Below the pieces are notes generated by a model, which saw only the letters and a program-made list of their open reading frames with translations, did not search any database and had not been told where the DNA came from. This document shows, in pieces, positions 1-6,326 of a stretch of 64,000 nt of DNA; positions within the stretch are counted from its first letter, which is position 1; the number at the start of each line of letters is the position of its first letter. The translations under genes and the position numbers were made by a program. The stretch spans positions 1-64,000 of the forward strand of contig NZ_JAHKPR010000043.1 in NCBI RefSeq assembly GCF_018860585.1, in the 5' to 3' direction. This DNA comes from Colwellia sp. E2M01 (GTDB taxonomy: Bacteria; Pseudomonadota; Gammaproteobacteria; Enterobacterales; Alteromonadaceae).

Positions 1-83
1 AGTGTTCATCAAATGGAAGGACCATAGACAATACATAAAAAAACATTGATAAATGATAAATGTGATTCGAATACAATATAGAT

Positions 84-181
84 GCCTAACGCCACAATAA
101 GCGGCTAATTGCAGTTGGCTAAAATAGTGAGGCACGAACGGCAGCCAACTGTAATTTGTCCGTTTGATTGCCTTGTTAGTT
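84..181 (-). repeat. attC site 1
   Basis: GCCTAAC (84-90) and GTTAGTT (175-181) are the outer cores, with AGTTGGCT/AGCCAACT as inner arms. The sequence is practically identical to the site at 2145-2242, which also ends a cassette of the same family. Confidence 0.85.
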
Positions 182-460
182 GGTTGATAGTTAAACACAT
201 TTTACTCACCAACAACACTGAAATTCAATGGCATAAGTAAGAACTAAAAAGCACTGCACAACTTGCCGCCAACCGTGAATTTGAGCCTTAACACTTTTGA
301 TAATTAGATTTACAAACAGAGCTAGGCGAAAACTGTTGAGCAAAAAATACTAAACTACTTTTTCACGAAAAAATTAGCCACATAAAAGAACTGAAACAAA
401 TGCAGTTTATGCGAGATAACTTTCCTATTTACACAAAATAATTCTTGAACAAGTTGTGCC
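182..460 (-). repeat. ORF-less cassette body, family A copy 1
   Basis: No convincing reading frame on either strand. It carries the family A core seen five times in the array: CGTGAATTTGAGCC followed by TAACACTTT, then AGGCGAAAACTGT about 30 bases later. Both ends are nearly identical to the body at 2243-2521, while the middle (about 290-385) has diverged. Function unknown. Confidence 0.7.
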
Positions 461-552
461 AACTAACGCCCCAATAAGCGGAAAATAATGGTTGGCTATA
501 ATCGCGGAGCGATGGCCAACTGTTATTTTTCCGTTTGATTGGCTTGTTAGGG
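461..552 (-). repeat. attC site 2
   Basis: Cores at AACTAAC (461-467) and GTTAGGG (546-552). Inner arms GTTGGC/GCCAAC. It closes the two-gene cassette; the stop of the second gene directly abuts this site. Confidence 0.85.
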
Positions 553-795
553 CTATGACTTCAATTCCTCTACCGAGTAACCTCGTTTTTTTAATATTGA
601 TGCAGCAACGCTCCTTTCCTTACTCGAGTTACCAAAAGCCCCGTCATTCTTAGCTATTTTGAGTAATTCATCATCATTTTTCTCTTCATACTTCTGCTTT
701 AGTTCTCGTAGTTCATTTGCTTTTGTTTCTATTTCACCTACAACAGCTGTAGCAACATTCTTTGTGACATCTAAAGCTTTTTTCCAGAAACTCAT
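553..795 (-). CDS. Cassette-encoded hypothetical protein (80 aa)
   Basis: Second gene of a two-gene integron cassette. The 80-residue product begins MSFWKKALDVTKNVATAVVG, has an amphipathic N-terminal helix, a charged helical middle (about residues 22-40, rich in E, K and R) and ends KKRGYSVEELKS. I recognise the general pattern of a short acidic/basic helical protein met in other cassette arrays, but know no function. The start is the ATG at 795, with AAGGAT overlapping the stop codon of the upstream gene nine bases away, so translation is probably coupled. The TAG stop lies right at the attC boundary, as is usual for cassette genes. No signal peptide or clear membrane segment. Confidence 0.75.
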   Translation of the reverse strand: MSFWKKALDVTKNVATAVVGEIETKANELRELKQKYEEKNDDELLKIAKNDGAFGNSSKERSVAASILKKRGYSVEELKS

Positions 796-804
796 AAAAT
801 ATCC

Positions 805-948
805 TTATCTACACTTTTTACACTGGCTTTGGTTACTAACTCCACCATTTAAGGTTCTGTAACCAAAAATCTTTTCCAATTCAGGTTCTGTTTTTGCAAT
901 AACACCACACTTTGGACATTTGTGAGGTAACTTGATTTTTCCGGCCAT
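805..948 (-). CDS. Small zinc-ribbon-like cassette protein (47 aa)
   Basis: A short gene, easily missed at 47 codons, that opens the two-gene cassette. ATG at 948 is preceded at good distance by AGGAGA, a strong ribosome site; the TAA at 805-807 overlaps the ribosome site of the next gene. The product starts MAGKIKLPHKCPKCGVIAKT and ends SQCKKCR, giving two CxxC pairs (residues 11-14 and 43-46) that could hold one zinc ion as a zinc ribbon. The gap between the pairs contains a basic and aromatic stretch (KIFGYRTLNGG). The role is unknown; with only one metal site it could bind nucleic acid or its partner encoded at 553-795. Confidence 0.7.
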   Translation of the reverse strand: MAGKIKLPHKCPKCGVIAKTEPELEKIFGYRTLNGGVSNQSQCKKCR

Positions 949-990
949 AATGACTCTCCTTAGTTAAAAATATATGAGCTAGCTGAATAG

Positions 991-1088
991 CCCTAACGCC
1001 CCAATAAGAGGCAAAAAATAGTTTGCTAAAATGTTGAGGAACGAAAACAGCAAACTGTTTTTTGTCCTGCTTGATTGGCTTGTTATGT
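991..1088 (-). repeat. attC site 3
   Basis: Cores CCCTAAC (991-997) and GTTATGT (1082-1088). Inner arms AGTTTGCT/AGCAAACT, the second stem type found in the array (also at sites 4 and 12). Confidence 0.83.
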
Positions 1089-1372
1089 GTGTTTTGCATG
1101 GCAAGCACTGCACTTTCCCAAATCCACAAAAGGTTTTAGCGTGGAATGAGTAGAACTAAAAAACAGATCGCCACTCGCCACCAAACCGTGAGTTTTGAGC
1201 CTTAACACTTTAGCTAATTATTCGCACTAAACGAAATAGGCGAAAACTGTGTAACCAAAAGCATAAACCAATTTTTCTGCGCTAAAGTTACCACAACAAA
1301 GAAACGAAACAAGCACAAACATTTTAAATTAAACGCCAAAGCCTAATAAAGTATTATTCGAACAGTGGCGAC
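1089..1372 (-). repeat. ORF-less cassette body, family A copy 2
   Basis: Contains the family A blocks GAGTAGAACTAA, CCGTGAGTTTTGAGCC, TAACACTTT and AGGCGAAAACTGTGTA, but is the most diverged of the five copies. No credible reading frame. Confidence 0.6.
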
Positions 1373-1470
1373 ACATAACGCCCTAATAACAGGCAAAAAA
1401 TTGTTTGCTAAAATGTTGAGGAACGAAAACAGCAAACTGTTTTTTGTCCTTGTTTATTAGCTTGTTAGTT
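1373..1470 (-). repeat. attC site 4
   Basis: Cores ACATAAC (1373-1379) and GTTAGTT (1464-1470). Inner arms GTTTGCT/AGCAAAC. It follows the membrane-protein cassette. Confidence 0.83.
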
Positions 1471-1475
1471 GCCGT

Positions 1476-1805
1476 TTAGCTCACCCAACGTGGCGATATA
1501 TCAAATGAGAAACCATTAAACGCAGTTCCAGCGACAAATAGTAATGAAACAACGATTAAAGTAAATCTTATATCATTTCGCTTTTTTACAAGTAACTCTG
1601 AATTTGCATCTTCGCAAGCTTTGCCAAAGACAACAGGCCAAAGCCTCGTGAACATTTGCCTGTATAGATCTATAAACTCTGGTTCTTCCCACTGTCTCCA
1701 ATGTAATGGAGCTTCAACTTTCCACGTTTTTATAAAGTCACTAACACTTTTGATAAATGCGACTATAGACAAAATAAAAAGACATATCACCAAAGTTTGA
1801 AACAT
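1476..1805 (-). CDS. Cassette-encoded membrane protein (109 aa), unknown function
   Basis: The product starts MFQTLVICLFILSIVAFIKS and has a membrane helix at about residues 3-21 and a second at about 84-100, with a polar, tryptophan-rich segment between them (PLHWRQWEEPEFIDLYRQMF). An upstream TTG at 1823 is in frame, but I choose the ATG at 1805 because AAGGA lies at proper distance before it and the TTG sits inside the attC core. The stop at 1476 is five bases from attC site 4. I do not recognise the family. The arrangement (one gene, minus strand, flush with an attC) supports a genuine cassette gene. Confidence 0.72.
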   Translation of the reverse strand: MFQTLVICLFILSIVAFIKSVSDFIKTWKVEAPLHWRQWEEPEFIDLYRQMFTRLWPVVFGKACEDANSELLVKKRNDIRFTLIVVSLLFVAGTAFNGFSFDISPRWVS

Positions 1806-1821
1806 GAGCCATCCTTGAGGC

Positions 1822-1921
1822 AACTAACGCCTCACTAAGAGGCAAATAATGGTAGGCTAAAATAGACGACGAAGGAGTAAATAGCCAACTGTTATTTGTC
1901 CTTTTGAGTGACTTGTTATAT
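1822..1921 (-). repeat. attC site 5
   Basis: Cores AACTAAC (1822-1828) and GTTATAT (1915-1921). Inner arms are degenerate on one side: GTAGGCT against AGCCAAC. Confidence 0.8.
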
Positions 1922-2144
1922 GCAGCGTACGTTGAACTAAATACTGCACGAACTTTAAGGCACCGTAATATAAAAACCTGACCGTGAACTTTTGAAGCTA
2001 CTCACCAAAGTCAGAACTAAATTAATAGTGTTGCCACCTTTGAAAAAGGTATAAAAGGCAACGCTTATTAGTGCAAACACCAAATCGAGTTTAGCGAAAA
2101 ATACACCGTAAATTCTCTTGCTCTAAAACAAAATTACTAAGAGC
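1922..2144 (-). repeat. ORF-less cassette body, family B copy 1
   Basis: About 220 bp without a usable reading frame. It is near-identical to 3758-3991 except in one hairpin loop. In this copy 2030-2062 can fold as GTTGCCACCTTT paired with AAAGGT and GGCAAC. Confidence 0.65.
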
Positions 2145-2242
2145 ATATAACGCCACAATAAGCGGCTAATTGCAGTTGGCTAAAATAGTGAGGCACGAAC
2201 GGCAGCCAACTGTAATTTGTCCGTTTGATTGCCTTGTTAGTT
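2145..2242 (-). repeat. attC site 6
   Basis: Cores ATATAAC (2145-2151) and GTTAGTT (2236-2242). Between the cores it matches attC site 1 base for base as far as I can follow. Confidence 0.85.
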
Positions 2243-2521
2243 GGTTGATAGTTAAACACATTTTACTCACCAACAACACTGAAATTCAATGGCATAAGTA
2301 AGAACTAAAAAGCACTGCACAACTTGCCGCCAACCGTGAATTTGAGCCTTAACACTTTTGCCAATTGGATTTACCAAACTAGTTAGGCGAAAACTGTTGA
2401 GCAAAAAATACTAAACGAATTATTCACAAAAAAGTTAACCACATAAAAGAACTGAAACAAATGCAGTTTATGCGAGATAACTTTCCTATTTACACAAAAT
2501 TATTCTTGAACAAGTTGTGCC
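2243..2521 (-). repeat. ORF-less cassette body, family A copy 3
   Basis: Near-duplicate of the body at 182-460. The first 120 and last 90 bases agree almost fully; the differences concentrate around 2360-2445. No reading frame of note. Confidence 0.7.
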
Positions 2522-2619
2522 AACTAACGTTTTGCTCAGCGGCTAAGTATGGTTGGCTAAAATGCGCGAGGTACGAGCCGCAGCCAACTGTACGTGTCCG
2601 ATGAAGCAACTTGTTATAT
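2522..2619 (-). repeat. attC site 7
   Basis: Cores AACTAAC (2522-2528) and GTTATAT (2613-2619). A variant outer stem (GCTCAGCGG with CCGATGAAGC) is shared only with site 8. Confidence 0.83.
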
Positions 2620-2903
2620 GTTTACAGGTTAGAAAACACATAACGTTTAAAAAATAAAAAAGTTAGTAGGATGGAATGAGTAGAACTAACAACGAACCAC
2701 CACTTTGCCACTAACCATGAATTTGAGCCGCTAACACTTTTGTAAATGGATTCACCAAAACACGTTAGGCGAAAACTGTGTAGCCACACATTTAAAACTA
2801 TTTGACTGCGCTAAAACTTACCACGAAAAAGAACGAAGCAAGCGCAATACTCTTTTCTAAAACACCAAAACCACAACAAAATATTACTTGAACAAGTGGT
2901 GGC
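2620..2903 (-). repeat. ORF-less cassette body, family A copy 4
   Basis: Almost identical to the neighbouring body at 3002-3284, so body and attC form a recent tandem duplication. Family A blocks present (GAGTAGAACTAACAACGAACC, TAACACTTT, AGGCGAAAACTGTGTAGCC). Confidence 0.7.
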
Positions 2904-3001
2904 ATATAACGCTTTGCTCAGCGGCTAAGTATGGTTGGCTAAAATGCGCGAGGTACGAGCCGCAGCCAACTGTACGTGTCCGATGAAGCAACTTGTTATA
3001 T
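2904..3001 (-). repeat. attC site 8
   Basis: Cores ATATAAC (2904-2910) and GTTATAT (2995-3001). Identical inner part to site 7. Confidence 0.83.
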
Positions 3002-3284
3002 GTTTACTGGTTAAAAAACACATAACGTTTAAAAAATATAAAAGTTAGTAGAATGGAATGAGTAGAACTAACAACGAACCACCACTTTGCCACTAACCAT
3101 GAATTTGAGCCGCTAACACTTATGTAAATGGATTCACCAAACACGTTAGGCGAAAACTGTGTAGCCACACATTTAAAACTATTTGGCTGCGCTAAAACTT
3201 ACCACGAAAAAGAACGAAGCAAGCGCAATACTATTTATTAAAACACCAAAACCACAACAAAATATTACTTGAACAAGTGGTGGC
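3002..3284 (-). repeat. ORF-less cassette body, family A copy 5
   Basis: Tandem copy of 2620-2903 with a handful of substitutions and one indel. No reading frame seen. Confidence 0.7.
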
Positions 3285-3384
3285 ATATAACGCCCCGCTA
3301 AGAGGCAAATAATAGTTGGCTATAATGTGCGACGCAGGAGCAACAGCCAACTGTTATTTGTCCTGCTTGAGCGGCTTGTTATAT
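3285..3384 (-). repeat. attC site 9
   Basis: Cores ATATAAC (3285-3291) and GTTATAT (3378-3384). Inner arms AGTTGGCT/AGCCAACT. It closes the cassette of the cysteine-rich membrane protein. Confidence 0.85.
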
Positions 3385-3387
3385 GCT

Positions 3388-3639
3388 TTACATTATAATT
3401 AAATTGATTACAAACAAAAGGACAAGTAAGCCCAACATAAAATGACCAATACTATAAGTTGCTTGTCCCTTTTCATTAGACAAAGAATTACCTTTACATA
3501 TTGAGCAGCGCTCACCATAAAAAATCAAAGCAATTAACCATAAACCGCCTGTTAATAAAACTAACAATAGAGACCCAACCCCGATTTCCCTTTTTGCTTC
3601 GACTTTTCTTTCACAAAGATTACAATGTCTGATTGCCAT
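3388..3639 (-). CDS. Cassette-encoded CxxC/transmembrane protein (83 aa), LITAF-like layout
   Basis: The product begins MAIRHCNLCERKVEAKREIG. A CxxC pair (residues 6-9) and a second (CSICK, about 45-48) flank a hydrophobic stretch of about 20 residues (LLLVLLTGGLWLIALIFYGE); a further C-terminal helix ends the protein (about 66-83). A metal-binding ribbon interrupted by a membrane-dipping segment resembles the LITAF-type layout, but this is a layout resemblance only. An ATG seven codons earlier (3660) is in frame but overlaps the attC core; the one at 3639 has GGGA at suitable distance. The stop is three bases from attC site 9. Function unknown. Confidence 0.7.
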   Translation of the reverse strand: MAIRHCNLCERKVEAKREIGVGSLLLVLLTGGLWLIALIFYGERCSICKGNSLSNEKGQATYSIGHFMLGLLVLLFVINLIIM

Positions 3640-3658
3640 ACTGATTCCCAGTTGATGC

Positions 3659-3757
3659 ATATAACGCTACACTAAGCGGAAAATTACTGTTGGCTAAAAT
3701 GCGCGAGGCACGAGCCGCAGCCAACTGTAAATTTTCCGTTTGAGTGCCTTGTTATAT
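3659..3757 (-). repeat. attC site 10
   Basis: Cores ATATAAC (3659-3665) and GTTATAT (3751-3757). Inner arms TGTTGGCT/AGCCAACTG. Confidence 0.84.
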
Positions 3758-3991
3758 GCAGCGTACGTTGAACTAAATACTGCACGAACTTTAAGGCACC
3801 GTAATATAAAAACCTGACCGTGAACTTTTGAAGCTACTCACCAAAGTCAGAACTAAAATAATAGCGTTGCCACCTTTGAAAAACATTACTTATAAAAAGC
3901 AAAGGCAACGCTTATTAGTGCAAACACCAAACCGAGTTTAGCGCAAAACACACTGTAAATTCTCTTGCTCTAAAACAAAATTACTAAGAGC
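3758..3991 (-). repeat. ORF-less cassette body, family B copy 2
   Basis: Near-duplicate of 1922-2144. The hairpin at 3866-3909 keeps the GTTGCC...CCTTTG / CAAAGG...CAAC pairing although the loop sequence and length differ from the other copy. That is what a conserved fold would show. Confidence 0.65.
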
Positions 3992-4089
3992 ATATAACGC
4001 CGCAATAAGCGGAAAATTATAGTTGGCTAAAATTTTGAGGAACGAAAAATAGCCAACTGTAATTTTTCCGTTTAATTGCCTTGTTAACT
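3992..4089 (-). repeat. attC site 11
   Basis: Cores ATATAAC (3992-3998) and GTTAACT (4083-4089). Inner arms AGTTGGCT/AGCCAACT. Confidence 0.84.
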
Positions 4090-4367
4090 CGGCGCGCAAA
4101 CCCAAGAGTTTTGCAGCCAACCGATGAACAGAGCACCAAGCTTAGAAGCCGAAAACTACAACCTAAAAATTCAACACAGCGCAATAATAAAGCAAAGGTT
4201 TCAGGTAAATTGAGGTGCATTTCAACTTGTTTATTCATTTCCAATAAATGGTGTGAATTGAGCTGATGCTCAACTACTTTCCACAATGCCGAAATAAACA
4301 CTTTGCTAAAAACGATGTGCTTTCATGTTTAGCAAAACATTCAAATTAAGCTCCTGACCAACGCGCC
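4090..4367 (-). other. Cassette body without a convincing gene
   Basis: About 280 bp between attC sites 11 and 12. Open frames exist on both strands, but they run through attC site 11 or lack ribosome sites, so I call no gene. It does not share the family A or B core blocks. Confidence 0.5.
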
Positions 4368-4464
4368 AGTTAACGCCTCATTAAGAGGCAAAAAGTAGTT
4401 TGCTAAAATGTTGAGGCACGAAACAGCAAACTGTTTTTTGTCCTGCTTTAATGCCTTGTTAGGT
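4368..4464 (-). repeat. attC site 12
   Basis: Cores AGTTAAC (4368-4374) and GTTAGGT (4458-4464). Inner arms AGTTTGCT/AGCAAACT. It closes the first (5'-most) cassette of the array. Confidence 0.84.
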
Positions 4465-4717
4465 GTTTAAACTGATTAGAGTTTATGCCACCTAAACTTA
4501 CCAAACCACAATAAAGTAATTGGCAAAGTCTTGCACGAAATCTTGCAGTAAAAACTGAGAAATTAGCGCACAAAAAAAGTTAAATAAACTGCTTTGCTCA
4601 ATTTTACGCAACACCGCGAAACAATAATATACGCGCGATAAATACAAAGTTAAATTACGTTTTAGAATACATAATTGATGCACTAAACGTGAATCAAAAA
4701 ATATACCTTACGCAAGT
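4465..4717 (-). other. First cassette body, no convincing gene
   Basis: A 61-codon minus-strand frame (4498-4683) starts with GTG but has no ribosome site and an improbable composition. I regard the body as non-coding or decayed. Confidence 0.4.
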
Positions 4718-4724
4718 AACCCAA
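4718..4724 (-). other. Terminal core site, possible attI remnant
   Basis: Minus-strand GTTAGGT matches the GTTRRRY integrase core and marks the 5' limit of the first cassette. No attC arms lie beyond it, which is what an attI junction would show. Confidence 0.5.
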
Positions 4725-5109
4725 TACACCTAACAGTTTATTAGCAGGAAAATTTCCTCCTATCCACGGAGGGAAGTTTTACTACTTATTTTTAATTATC
4801 ACACAGATTATTACACTACTGCTTTTAAATCAATATATTATACTTTTCAACATAACTGGTTGATGAGTGATAGCGGGAAAATTTCCTGTTTTATGGTAGA
4901 AAGCGGGATTTATTAGTAACTGTATATATACACAGTTGTATTTTAACAAAAAGAAAACAGATAAAACAGGACACCCATGGATTGAAGTTATTAAAATCAA
5001 TTCATGGGTGCCCCGATTTACAGATTTACACTTTAGTGATAGTCAAAATATTTATTTTATGTACTATATATTTCCAAGTAAATAAAAGTAGCAATATGGT
5101 TTTTCCGCA
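4725..5109. other. Gene-free junction between cassette array and polysaccharide locus
   Basis: About 385 bp with no credible gene and no trace of an integrase. It holds a 16-bp direct repeat differing at one base (AGCAGGAAAATTTCCT at 4743-4758; AGCGGGAAAATTTCCT at 4872-4887), a small hairpin CCTCC/GGAGG at 4757-4772, and the longer inverted repeat at 4972-5010. The promoter for the rightward polysaccharide genes probably lies in the AT-rich 5011-5109. Confidence 0.5.
4972..5010. repeat. Imperfect inverted repeat (possible REP-like element)
   Basis: CACCCATG (4972-4979) pairs with CATGGGTG (5003-5010), and the pairing continues inward through ATTGA/TCAAT with mismatches. No T-run follows, so it is not a standard terminator. 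Its form resembles REP-type elements handled by IS200-like transposases; that is an inference from shape only. Confidence 0.45.
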
Positions 5110-6321
5110 ATGAAAATTTTGTTTTTAACCCCTCAGGTCCCATACCCTACAATTAGTGGCGGTACCATAAAGAGCTTTAAAATTTTAGAACACCTATCGA
5201 CGAATCACGAAGTTTCCCTAGGTTGCTTAATAAAGAGTCCACAAGAACAAGTTAATTTGACCCAGTATAAAGAAGTTAAACCGAAGCTAAATATTTTTAG
5301 TTTTAACTTGGAGAGGAAAAGAAATTTTAAGACGCTATTATCAAGTTATCTCCTTTCTTTGCCTTTAACTATTTATCGTAATTATTCATTCAACCTAAAG
5401 AAAAAAGTTGACTTGATAGCTCATAAATATGACGTAATTTTTATCGATCATTATTTAATGTTTCAATATATTCCATCAAATTTTAGAGGTCGTATTGTTA
5501 TTCATCAACACAATGCTGAGTTCATTATGTGGTCGAGATATGCAAAGCTGGTGAAAAACCCAATAAAAAAATTACTATTGTATATTGAGTCATACCGAAT
5601 TAAACATTACGAATTAGATATGATTGAGCGCGCACATACTACACTTGCTGCGCCGAATGATAAAACGGCATTAACAAAAATTGGCGCTAATCCTAAAAAG
5701 TTTTTAAACACTTTTCATTTAGGTGACGCTAGTAATCTAACACTTGAAAATTTAACTTTTGAAAAAACACGGTTAAATATACTTTATATTGGTACCTTAA
5801 CTTGGGAAGCAAATATTGATGGTTTATTATGGTTTCTAAAATACAGTTGGCCATTAATTAAGGCGCAGCTACCTAATGTTGTTTTTACAATCGCAGGGAA
5901 ATGCTCCCCACAAATTAGTCGCAAATTGTTAAAATTGGAGCCTAAAATAAATCTATTAGGTTTTGTTGATCAATTAGACGAACTTTACCAAGCGCATAGG
6001 GTTTTTATTTGTCCTTTAAGGTTTGGTAGTGGCATAAAAGTTAAAGTAATAAATAGCCTTTCCAGAGGAGTCCCAACGGTAATGACACCCATTGCTGCAG
6101 AGGGAATAAAATTAGATAATGAGGTGCATGCTTATGTTACAAATGATCCCACCGACTTTGCGACTTGTGTTCTCGATTTATTAACAAACAAAAAAAAATG
6201 GCTTTTTTTTAATGAGCAATCAAGAATACTTATGCATAAAAATTACACTTGGGATAAAGTGTTTAACAATATAGATAAAAGTTTACTTCTTACAAATAAA
6301 AATATTACTGAGGATCTCTGA
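5110..6321 (+). CDS. Glycosyltransferase family 4, exopolysaccharide type
   Basis: Predicted cytoplasmic GT-B transferase that moves a sugar from a nucleotide-sugar donor to a lipid-linked glycan. The start MKILFLTPQVPYPTISGG has the glycine-rich N-terminal loop of such enzymes. The C-terminal half has VFICPLRFGSGIKVKVINSLSRGVPTV split over about residues 304-330, containing the G-S-G-I-K donor-site motif, then TPIAAEGI. The length (403 aa) and layout resemble the transferase found in PEP-CTERM/XrtA-linked exopolysaccharide loci, though no XrtA gene is in view. It opens the rightward set of the locus and is five bases from the next gene. No signal peptide. Confidence 0.8.
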   Translation: MKILFLTPQVPYPTISGGTIKSFKILEHLSTNHEVSLGCLIKSPQEQVNLTQYKEVKPKLNIFSFNLERKRNFKTLLSSYLLSLPLTIYRNYSFNLKKKVDLIAHKYDVIFIDHYLMFQYIPSNFRGRIVIHQHNAEFIMWSRYAKLVKNPIKKLLLYIESYRIKHYELDMIERAHTTLAAPNDKTALTKIGANPKKFLNTFHLGDASNLTLENLTFEKTRLNILYIGTLTWEANIDGLLWFLKYSWPLIKAQLPNVVFTIAGKCSPQISRKLLKLEPKINLLGFVDQLDELYQAHRVFICPLRFGSGIKVKVINSLSRGVPTVMTPIAAEGIKLDNEVHAYVTNDPTDFATCVLDLLTNKKKWLFFNEQSRILMHKNYTWDKVFNNIDKSLLLTNKNITEDL

Positions 6322-6326
6322 TCATA

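Larger units (their letters stand above)
1..4724 (-). mobile_element. Integron gene-cassette array without an integrase in view
   Basis: Twelve attC-type sites of about 92-100 bp recur every 250-530 bp. Read on the minus strand each begins with a 7-base core ending in TAAC, has L-type blocks such as CAATCAAACGG and CCGCTTATTG, an inner stem built on GTTGGC/GCCAAC (or GTTTGC/GCAAAC), and ends GGCGTTAG or similar. All clear genes lie on the minus strand just 5' of an attC, as cassette genes should. The 5' end of the array is the lone core GTTAGGT (minus) at 4718-4724. An intI gene would be expected beyond it, but the next gene is a glycosyltransferase at 5110. The array runs off the left edge, so this is either the head of a chromosomal integron that lost intI or a cluster of attC sites lacking an integrase. 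Confidence 0.88.

Noticed and set aside
881-1129. 82-codon minus-strand frame
   Set aside because: It crosses attC site 3 and overlaps the better-supported 47-aa zinc-ribbon gene in another frame.
4017-4301. 94-codon minus-strand frame across attC site 11
   Set aside because: It reads through almost the whole attC site, which genuine cassette genes do not do; neighbouring frames are equally open by chance.
4498-4683. 61-codon minus-strand frame in the first cassette body
   Set aside because: GTG start without a ribosome site, and composition unlike a protein; kept only as a non-coding cassette body.
1-4724. CRISPR array
   Set aside because: Repeats are about 100 bp with inverted-arm structure and 250-430 bp bodies, some duplicated; this fits attC cassettes, not short direct repeats with unique spacers.
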